Below, in pieces: positions 1 through 5,789 of a stretch of 5,789 bases of DNA; position 1 is the first letter of the stretch; each line of letters opens with the position of its first letter. The notes under the pieces were generated by a model. It had not been told where the DNA came from. It ran no database searches and saw only the letters and a program-made list of their open reading frames with translations. The stretch lies in contig JAAZGQ010000065.1 of assembly GCA_012511135.1 (NCBI GenBank), forward strand, positions 1-5,789. The letters run 5' to 3'. Both the position numbers and the translations under genes were made by a program. This stretch comes from Bacteroidales bacterium (lineage in GTDB: Bacteria > Bacteroidota > Bacteroidia > Bacteroidales > UBA1402).

Positions 1-3000
1 GACAAAGACGAGCAGTATTGGCTTTGCACCTGGGGCAATGGTTTTTTTAAATTCGATCCGGATGCACTTCCCGACGAGAGATATACCCGCATACCCGTAT
101 ACAACGCAGCTGGCGGGGAAGAACAAACTTTCTTCAGCATGGTACAGGACGATCATTACGGATATTATTGGCTCATGTCCTTAACCGGTTTGTATGTGTT
201 CGATTTCGACAAAGAAAATACCCTCTTTCATCCTGTTGATATTTCAAAACATTTGAGCGGTTCGAGTAAATTATACAGCGAAATAATCAAGGACAAAGAC
301 AATAACCTTTGGATAGGTGCCTACAGCGAAGGAGCCATTTTTGTGAATTTTCGCCGTTCACTGGTACGCAATTACGGCTTGGAGGTGCTCAACCAGAAGC
401 TGGGTTTCCCTATCAGTGTGAGGGCTTTGTCCGAAGACAGCGAGGGATTGGTCTGGCTGGGCATAAACCGTTACGGTTTATTTTTTTACGACCGCAAAGA
501 AAATCAAGTTTTTGGAGTCGATGATATGCCTGCCATTCAAAGCAGGCAGGAATTGAACAATCTGAAAACGGTCAATTATATCCGTGAAATCAAAAGCCGC
601 AAGGAGCATTGGGTTTGCTGTGATGACCAGTGGATTTATATTTTCAGGAAAAATCAGCGGGGCATAGTGTATGCCGGACGTTTGGATTTAAATGTCAGTG
701 AGGAATTGAACTGGGCTTCGGAGAAAGTGCTTTGCGAAGACAAGGATGGCAACGTCTGGGTGGGCATGCTCAACCAGGGACTGGTCAAAATCAGTCCCGA
801 CAATCAGGTCAGCATGGTGGAAGCTATACCTATGGTAACCGGCATCACTCAGGATCTGCACGGAGATATATGGGTGAGTAGCGAAAAAGTTGGTCTGAAT
901 TGTCTTAAATTTTCCGGAGATTCTTATCGCCTGCTTCGTTACGACAAGTATTCCGAAGGATTGAATACCAGCAACATCCAATCGGTCTGCACCGATGTTT
1001 CCGGTAAATTGTGGCTGGGAACCAAAGAAGGTCGTCTGCTCACTTTCGACAAAAACACCGCTCGCTTCGAAGACATGAGTCTGACCTGTGCCATGACCGG
1101 AGAAAGCATATTGAATTTGTTGATAGGAAAAGACAACAATTTATGGATTTCTACTAATAAAAAAATAAGCAGTTTTAATCCCAGAACCCTGATTACAAGT
1201 TCTTACAGCCTTTCCGACAACCTGGTTGTAAAATCGTTCATTAAAGGCTCTTATTCTGCCACCAATACCGAAGAAGTATTGTTTGGAGGCAACAAAGGTT
1301 TTTGCGCTTTTACTCAAAGCAGACAACACTACGACAGCCTGAAGAATGTCCAGGTACACATTACTGATATTAAGGTACATAACCAATCTATATTTAACAA
1401 CAACAGGACGCAGGATTACGAACCCCTGCAGAGGCGCCTGGTGTTGGGCCCTTCGGAACGCAATGTGGAATTCGAGTTTTCCAGTCTTAATTATGCAGCT
1501 CCGCTCAAAGTGCAGTACGCATATAAATTGCAAGGCTTGGATCAGGATTGGACCAAGGTGAACACCAGCCGGCGTTTTGCCTCTTACAACAATTTGCAAA
1601 AAGGCAAATATGAGCTCCTGCTCATGGCGACCGACGAAAACGGACGTTGGGCTGAGCCTGTCCTTAGTCTCGAAATAATTAAAAAGCCTCCCTTGTATCT
1701 CAGTTGGTGGGCCAGCCTGATTTATGTTGTTTTGCTGCTGCTGTTGTTGTTTGCCTTGTATCGCTTTTTTGCCAACCGGGTTAGACTGAATCAACAGCTG
1801 AATATAGCTCAAATTGAAAAAGCCAAATCCGAAGAGCTCAGCCAGACTAAGCTGAGGTATTTTACCAATTTCTCGCATGAGCTTTTGACCCCCCTGACGG
1901 TGATTTCCTGTCTTGTAGAAGATGTGGACCAGGTCTCGGGAGGGGAATACTGGCAGCACGAAGTAATGAAAGTCAATTTGAGCCGGCTCAAAAGATTGTT
2001 ACAGCAAATACTTGATTTCAGAAAAGTGGAAAGCGGTTCCATGAAACTCAGGGTGGCCGAATCGAATATGATTGAATTTGTCGAACGCATCTGTGCTTTT
2101 AATTTTATTCCTCTGGCCAAAGAAAGAAACATAAGTTTTGAAATGCAATTTCCCGATTATTCAGTTCAGGGCTGGTACGATCCCGAAAAACTGGATATAA
2201 TGCTGTTCAATTTGCTTTCGAACGCCTTTAAATTTACTTCCGAAGAGGGATCCGTACGTCTGGGCCTGTCTATACTGAAAAAGAGTAAAGGCCGTATTGT
2301 TCAGCTGATAGTAAGTGATACCGGCCGGGGTATAGATCCTGCCGACCTGGAGCAAATCTTTACCCGCTTCTATTCGAACGATCCAAGTCTGACAATAGAG
2401 AATCACGGTATTGGGCTGACCCTGACCAAAGAACTGGTCGAAATGCATCACGGCAGTATCCGGGTCGAAAGCGAACCCGGCAAAGGAACCACCTTTATCC
2501 TGGAGTTCCCCGTTGATAAATTTGCCTATGCTCCCGAAGAAATGGCGGCCGAGAAATCCAACGAAGAAATGGCTCTTCCCGATACGGACTGCGCTGCCAA
2601 TAAGTCAGAAACGACAGCAGTACCCAAAGAGGACATTCATATACTGATCGTGGAAGACAACGCTCAGCTCTGCAATACCATCAATTCCATATTGGGCCGG
2701 AATTATCATACCTACACCGCTTCCGACGGCAAAGAAGCGGTCGCCGTCATTAACAGCAGGCATATAGATCTGGTAGTCAGTGATATAATTATGCCCGAAA
2801 TGGACGGCCTGGAATTATGCAGAACCATCAAAAACAATTTGGATACCAGCCACATTGAAGTTTTGTTGTTGACGGCCAAAAATTCCATCAACGACCGGAT
2901 AGAGAGTTATAACGCAGGTGCAGACGGCTATTTGTCCAAACCTTTTGAGTTAAAAGTCTTACAAGCCAAAATTAACAGCCTGGTTCGCAACCGTAAACGC

Positions 3001-3396
3001 AAAACCGAGTATTTTAAACACAATGCCGACATCAATATTTCTTCGCTGGAATATACTTCGCTGGATGAGAAATTTCTCGAGAATGCCGTAGCCATTATAG
3101 AAGAACATATTGCAGTGACTGATTTCAATCTTGATCTGCTGTCGAGTCGACTGAATATGTCCAAGTCCTCGCTCTACCGCAAAATTAAGTCGCTCACAGG
3201 GCTCTCGCCTGTGGAATTTACCAAAAACATCCGCCTGAAACATGCCTGTCAGATGTTAGCCAGTCAGGCCGGAAACATTTCCGATATTGCTTATGCCGTT
3301 GGCTTTGCCGATCCCAAGTATTTCACTTCTTGTTTTAAAGCCGAGTTTGGCCTGACTCCCACCGAGTACATCAAGAAATCCAGAAAAGAAGCCTGA
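1..3396 (+). CDS. Hybrid two-component system (HTCS) sensor kinase/response regulator, 5'-partial
   Basis: This is a one-protein sensor and transcription activator of the Bacteroidota HTCS type. Frame 1 is open from the first base, so the start and signal peptide lie upstream; the Met at 139 is internal. 1131 residues are visible. Residues 1-400 contain about nine propeller (Reg_prop) blades, each with a D-x-x-G/N-x-x-W core; the Trp residues fall at 7, 57, 104, 152, 204, 253, 291, 338 and 382. A Y_Y_Y domain follows (about 490-560), then one membrane helix (about 565-590). The cytoplasmic part has HisKA with FSHELLTP (His626), HATPase_c with N737/N741, DTGRGI (D773) and GIGL (803-806), and an acidic linker (841-878). 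The receiver (880-990) has E885/D886, phosphoacceptor D928, T958 and K980. An AraC-type double helix-turn-helix closes the protein (1022-1128). All phosphorelay residues are present, so the protein is probably active. Family members usually have about 14 blades, so roughly five are missing. The stop TGA is followed directly by an in-frame TAA. It probably regulates the downstream hydrolases (inference). Confidence 0.96.
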   Translation, partial: DKDEQYWLCTWGNGFFKFDPDALPDERYTRIPVYNAAGGEEQTFFSMVQDDHYGYYWLMSLTGLYVFDFDKENTLFHPVDISKHLSGSSKLYSEIIKDKDNNLWIGAYSEGAIFVNFRRSLVRNYGLEVLNQKLGFPISVRALSEDSEGLVWLGINRYGLFFYDRKENQVFGVDDMPAIQSRQELNNLKTVNYIREIKSRKEHWVCCDDQWIYIFRKNQRGIVYAGRLDLNVSEELNWASEKVLCEDKDGNVWVGMLNQGLVKISPDNQVSMVEAIPMVTGITQDLHGDIWVSSEKVGLNCLKFSGDSYRLLRYDKYSEGLNTSNIQSVCTDVSGKLWLGTKEGRLLTFDKNTARFEDMSLTCAMTGESILNLLIGKDNNLWISTNKKISSFNPRTLITSSYSLSDNLVVKSFIKGSYSATNTEEVLFGGNKGFCAFTQSRQHYDSLKNVQVHITDIKVHNQSIFNNNRTQDYEPLQRRLVLGPSERNVEFEFSSLNYAAPLKVQYAYKLQGLDQDWTKVNTSRRFASYNNLQKGKYELLLMATDENGRWAEPVLSLEIIKKPPLYLSWWASLIYVVLLLLLLFALYRFFANRVRLNQQLNIAQIEKAKSEELSQTKLRYFTNFSHELLTPLTVISCLVEDVDQVSGGEYWQHEVMKVNLSRLKRLLQQILDFRKVESGSMKLRVAESNMIEFVERICAFNFIPLAKERNISFEMQFPDYSVQGWYDPEKLDIMLFNLLSNAFKFTSEEGSVRLGLSILKKSKGRIVQLIVSDTGRGIDPADLEQIFTRFYSNDPSLTIENHGIGLTLTKELVEMHHGSIRVESEPGKGTTFILEFPVDKFAYAPEEMAAEKSNEEMALPDTDCAANKSETTAVPKEDIHILIVEDNAQLCNTINSILGRNYHTYTASDGKEAVAVINSRHIDLVVSDIIMPEMDGLELCRTIKNNLDTSHIEVLLLTAKNSINDRIESYNAGADGYLSKPFELKVLQAKINSLVRNRKRKTEYFKHNADINISSLEYTSLDEKFLENAVAIIEEHIAVTDFNLDLLSSRLNMSKSSLYRKIKSLTGLSPVEFTKNIRLKHACQMLASQAGNISDIAYAVGFADPKYFTSCFKAEFGLTPTEYIKKSRKEA

Positions 3397-3436
3397 TAAA
3401 TAGGAGCCTGCCTGTTTAGTGCTTTGTCATTTGGCA

Positions 3437-3460
3437 GAATAATCGTCATTAATGAATAAT
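3437..3460. repeat. Direct repeat GAATAAT, 17 bases apart, around a small palindrome
   Basis: GAATAAT occurs at 3437-3443 and again at 3454-3460, start to start 17 bases. Between them, and overlapping the second copy, is the perfect 10-base palindrome TCATTAATGA (3446-3455). The pair lies just upstream of the candidate -33 element, where an activator would be expected to bind. The region is AT-rich, so chance occurrence is quite possible. Confidence 0.3.
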
Positions 3461-3465
3461 TTTTG

Positions 3466-3481
3466 GTATTGTAAACAATAC
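3466..3481. repeat. Perfect 16-base inverted repeat, possible operator
   Basis: GTATTGT-AA-ACAATAC is fully symmetrical, with 7-base arms and a 2-base centre. It lies between the regulator and the GH43 gene and overlaps the likely -33 region of the candidate promoter. It is followed by no T-run and has almost no loop, so it does not look like a terminator. A protein-binding site is the simplest reading. The HTCS is a candidate ligand, but AraC-type domains more often bind direct repeats, so another regulator is equally possible. Confidence 0.45.
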
Positions 3482-3497
3482 TTAGCTTATAATTTTG
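3468..3497 (+). promoter_or_regulatory. Candidate Bacteroidota-type promoter for the GH43-GH2 operon
   Basis: TAATTTTG at 3490-3497 matches the Bacteroidota -7 consensus TAnnTTTG exactly. A possible -33 element, ATTG at 3468-3471, lies 18 bases upstream; a TTTG at 3462-3465 is an alternative with a longer gap of 24. Transcription would start near 3500-3503, leaving a leader of only about 15-18 bases before the ATG at 3518. The proposed -33 element lies inside a perfect 16-base inverted repeat. The -7 match is seen directly; promoter function and the start point are inferred. Confidence 0.5.
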
Positions 3498-3506
3498 TCA
3501 GCTAAG
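3481..3506. repeat. Inverted repeat CTTAGCT / AGCTAAG flanking the -7 box
   Basis: CTTAGCT at 3481-3487 is complementary to AGCTAAG at 3500-3506, with 12 bases between them that contain the TAATTTTG element. It shares base 3481 with the preceding inverted repeat. As DNA it could be a binding site spanning the -7 box. As RNA it would be mostly upstream of the predicted transcript start, so an RNA hairpin role is unlikely unless transcription begins further upstream. Confidence 0.35.
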
Positions 3507-3517
3507 AACCCTTAACC

Positions 3518-4681
3518 ATGGCAACATCTGTTTTATTTTCCAGAAAATTATTGTATTCGGCTTTATTTTGTCTTTTAGGCAGCCTGCTGTTGTTTTCGTG
3601 CAAGGCTAATGATGAAGGCTGTATTCGCCCGGCTGAGATCTGGCCCGATGACAACGGAGTTCATATAAATGCCCACGGAGGCGGTATGCTGTATTACCAT
3701 GGTCGTTACTATTGGTTTGGCGAAGACAAAAGTGAACGCAGCAACGCGGCTCTCAAAGGAGTGCATTGTTATTCTTCGAAAGATCTGTGCAAGTGGACTG
3801 ACGAAGGCATCGTACTCTCCGTTATAGAGGACGAACCTGCCCACGAATTGGTCAAGGGCTGTATTATAGAGCGCCCCAAGGTAGTATACAACAAAAAAAC
3901 CAAAACCTTTGTTATGTGGTTCCATCACGAACTGCGCTGGCAGGGCTATAATGCTGCCCGTGTGGGACTGGCGGTAAGTGACAAGATTACAGGCCCTTAC
4001 CATTTTGTGCGTTCCTACCGCCCCAATCCGGGCATCTGGCCCGAAAACATGAGCGAGGAGGACAAATTGCTCGATATGGAGGCTGCCTCTCAACTAAAGT
4101 CCTGGACTCCTGAATGGCTGGAGGCCGTAAAGAAAGGCATGTTTGTGATTCGCGATTTCGAGAGTGGACAAATGTCCAGAGATATGACCGTTTTTGTGGA
4201 TGACGACGACAAAGCCTATCACATTTATTCATCGGAAGAAAACCTGACTTTGCATATTGCCGAACTCAGTGAGGATTATCAGAGCCATACCGGCAAATAC
4301 ATACGTGTTCTGCCCACCGGGCACAATGAGGCCCCGGCTATATTCAAAAAAGACGGCCGCTATTTTATGATTACCTCCGGCTGCACCGGTTGGGATCCCA
4401 ATGCTGCCCGTCTATTGACAGCCACCTCCATCTGGGGGCCCTGGGAGCAAAAAGCCAATCCCTGGCAAGGTGAGCAGGCGGACATCTCTTTTGATTCTCA
4501 AAGTACTTTCATATTCCCCCTGGCCGGCAAAAAAGAGGCCTTTGTCTTTATGGCCGACCGCTGGAGACCCAGGTCGCCTTCGGACGGTCGTTACATCTGG
4601 CTGCCGATTGAATTTGAAGAGGGACTGCCGGTGTTACGCTGGAGAGACAACTGGTCGCCGGCTAAGGCATTCAAAAAATAA
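3518..4681 (+). CDS. Lipoprotein glycoside hydrolase family 43 (GH43_24/GH43_34-like)
   Basis: This is a complete 387-residue enzyme with a single five-bladed-propeller GH43 catalytic domain and no appended carbohydrate-binding module. An in-frame TAA at 3503-3505 makes the ATG at 3518 the natural start; no strong Shine-Dalgarno is visible. Residues 1-27 are a signal peptide ending in the lipobox LFSC, so Cys28 would be lipidated. Acidic residues D32/E33 follow, loosely like a surface-export signal. Motifs in order are INAHGGG (50-56), ERPK (E118), SRDMTVF (D222), YSSE (237-240), EAPAIF (E271, expected general acid), TSGCTGWDPNAAR (286-298), SQST (Q328) and MADRW (345-349). This set fits the exo-beta-1,3-galactanase subfamily GH43_24 and its relative GH43_34, which includes arabinofuranosidases. 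The Asp that serves as base in classical GH43 enzymes is not seen near the N-terminus. A segment at about 165-215 looks inserted relative to fungal galactanases and leans towards GH43_34. Family is confident; substrate is not. Confidence 0.93.
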   Translation: MATSVLFSRKLLYSALFCLLGSLLLFSCKANDEGCIRPAEIWPDDNGVHINAHGGGMLYYHGRYYWFGEDKSERSNAALKGVHCYSSKDLCKWTDEGIVLSVIEDEPAHELVKGCIIERPKVVYNKKTKTFVMWFHHELRWQGYNAARVGLAVSDKITGPYHFVRSYRPNPGIWPENMSEEDKLLDMEAASQLKSWTPEWLEAVKKGMFVIRDFESGQMSRDMTVFVDDDDKAYHIYSSEENLTLHIAELSEDYQSHTGKYIRVLPTGHNEAPAIFKKDGRYFMITSGCTGWDPNAARLLTATSIWGPWEQKANPWQGEQADISFDSQSTFIFPLAGKKEAFVFMADRWRPRSPSDGRYIWLPIEFEEGLPVLRWRDNWSPAKAFKK

Positions 4682-4689
4682 ACAGAGTT

Positions 4690-5789
4690 ATGAAAAAAAG
4701 CTTGTTGATTGTTTTAACGATTTTGGGAGGATTTTGTCTGTATGCTCAGGAAACTTCTTCCTATGTACTACAGAATGTTTATGCACGCGATTACCAGACC
4801 CTGAACGGTTCCTGGAATTATATAGTTGATCCTTTTGATAACGGCTACTACGATTATCGAATGAACATCAACCGGAACGGCTTCTTTCGCCATCAAAAAC
4901 CGGCCGGTCCCTCCGATATGGTAGAATACGATTTTGATACTTCGCCCTGCCTGCAGGTGCCCGGTGACTGGAATACCCAGGACGACCGTTTGTTCTTTTA
5001 CGAAGGCAGTGTCTGGTACAAACGCGACTTCCACTACAAGCCCGTGCAGGGAAAAAGACAATTTATCTATTTCGGAGCGGTCAATTATTTTTGCAATGTT
5101 TACCTGAACGGCCGGCAAATCGCCACTCATGAAGGCGGTTTTACCCCCTTCAGTGTCGAAGTGACCGATAAACTCAAAGAAGGACACAACTTCCTGATTT
5201 TAAGAGTAAACAACGAGCGTCATCCCGAAAATGTGCCCACCGTCAATTTTGACTGGTGGAATTACGGAGGCATCACCCGCGATGTGATGTTGGTAAGTCT
5301 GCCTGAACTGTTTGTGGACGATTATCAGTTGAGGCTGAAAAAAGGAAGCTACAAGGAACTGGAAGGCTATGTTTGTTTGAGCGAGGCCCGGGCCGGAGTA
5401 GAACTGAGCCTGGAAATTCCCGAACTCAAAGTCAATCAAAAAGTTCAGACCGATGAGCAGGGCAGGGCAGAGTTCAGCATCAAGGCCAAACCCGAACTAT
5501 GGTCGCCCCAAAATCCCAAACTCTACCGGGTCATCTTGCGTCAGGGTAACGAAGTTATCGAGGACAAGATCGGTTTCAGACAGATCACTACCGAAGGCAA
5601 AAAATTATTGCTCAACGGCGAGCAAGTCTTTTTGAGCGGTGTGTCCATTCACGAAGAAGCGCCCTACCGCCAGGGCAGAGTTTATTCCAAAGAAGAATCT
5701 ACGCTGCTTTTGTCCTGGGCCAAAGAAATGGGTTGTAATTTTGTACGCCTGGCCCATTACCCGCACAACGAGCATATGGTGAGGGCTGC
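4690..5789 (+). CDS. Secreted glycoside hydrolase family 2 (beta-galactosidase/beta-glucuronidase type), 3'-partial
   Basis: The frame is open from the ATG at 4690 to the window end, giving 366 residues and an incomplete codon. It starts 8 bases after the GH43 stop, so the two genes are almost certainly cotranscribed. Residues 1-19 form a signal peptide with probable cleavage at YA/QE; GGFC is a poor lipobox, so a soluble periplasmic protein is expected. The GH2 N-terminal sugar-binding jelly roll spans about 36-205, with LNGSW (38-42), VPGDWN (90-95), YLNG (138-141), HEGGFTPF (147-154) and WWNYGGITRDV (189-199). The immunoglobulin-like domain covers about 206-297, ending in IGFR. The TIM barrel begins with LLLNGEQVFLSGVSIHEE (305-322), then NFVRLAHYPHNEHM (350-363). 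The last motif is the GH2 counterpart of the SHYP signature of LacZ and GusA. The catalytic acid/base and nucleophile Glu residues lie beyond the window, so beta-galactosidase, beta-glucuronidase and related specificities cannot be separated here. Confidence 0.93.
   Translation, partial: MKKSLLIVLTILGGFCLYAQETSSYVLQNVYARDYQTLNGSWNYIVDPFDNGYYDYRMNINRNGFFRHQKPAGPSDMVEYDFDTSPCLQVPGDWNTQDDRLFFYEGSVWYKRDFHYKPVQGKRQFIYFGAVNYFCNVYLNGRQIATHEGGFTPFSVEVTDKLKEGHNFLILRVNNERHPENVPTVNFDWWNYGGITRDVMLVSLPELFVDDYQLRLKKGSYKELEGYVCLSEARAGVELSLEIPELKVNQKVQTDEQGRAEFSIKAKPELWSPQNPKLYRVILRQGNEVIEDKIGFRQITTEGKKLLLNGEQVFLSGVSIHEEAPYRQGRVYSKEESTLLLSWAKEMGCNFVRLAHYPHNEHMVRA

Noticed and set aside
139..141. ATG at 139 as the start of the HTCS gene
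   Set aside because: The frame stays open to base 1 and already encodes another propeller blade (Trp7, then FFKFDPD), so this Met is internal.
1732..1752. CTG/TTG-rich low-complexity run
   Set aside because: It simply encodes the leucines of the transmembrane helix and is not a separate repeat element.
1141..1959. Long minus-strand open frame (272 codons) opposite the HTCS
   Set aside because: It lies wholly within the well-supported HTCS reading frame. Its glutamine run is merely the antisense of the leucine-rich membrane helix, and it shows no recognisable domain.
3408..3437. Possible terminator after the HTCS (CTGCC ... GGCAG)
   Set aside because: The stem has only five pairs with a 20-base loop and no T-run directly after it, so it is too weak to call.
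3575..4093. Minus-strand open frame (172 codons) opposite the GH43
   Set aside because: The plus strand here encodes conserved GH43 motifs, and the antisense product shows no family features.
4470..4829. Plus-strand open frame across the GH43-GH2 junction
   Set aside because: It is out of frame with both genes, which are supported by family motifs and a normal 8-base spacing.

Overview
The window looks like part of a polysaccharide utilization locus (PUL) from a member of the Bacteroidota. Three observations point there. The first gene is a hybrid two-component system (HTCS) with the one-protein architecture typical of that phylum. The next gene encodes a lipoprotein glycoside hydrolase. The only intergenic region carries a TAnnTTTG-type -7 element rather than a sigma70 -10 box. 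Base composition is moderate. I cannot name a genus.

Layout, all on the + strand. Positions 1-3396 hold the 3' part of the HTCS regulator, whose start lies before the window. Positions 3397-3517 are a short AT-rich intergenic region with several small symmetrical sequences and a candidate promoter. Positions 3518-4681 hold a complete lipoprotein glycoside hydrolase of family 43 (the branch containing exo-beta-1,3-galactanases and the related GH43_34 enzymes). After 8 bases, positions 4690-5789 hold the N-terminal part of a secreted family 2 glycoside hydrolase that runs off the end. The third gene has no stop codon in the window but is open to the end and clearly real. Every minus-strand open frame is a shadow of these three genes.

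Proposed working model (inference): the periplasmic beta-propeller of the HTCS binds an oligosaccharide released from the target glycan. The His-Asp phosphorelay and AraC-type domain then activate the adjacent promoter, and the GH43 and GH2 enzymes remove sugars from the non-reducing ends of a galactose- or uronic-acid-containing plant or algal glycan. Type II arabinogalactan (AGP) is the most economical guess for the substrate, but the window contains no SusC/SusD pair and no substrate-defining enzyme to prove it.

I found no evidence for an entirely new biological system. The points most worth a second look are the symmetrical sequences around the candidate promoter and the GH43 active site, which appears to lack the canonical Asp base and carries an extra segment of about 47 residues.
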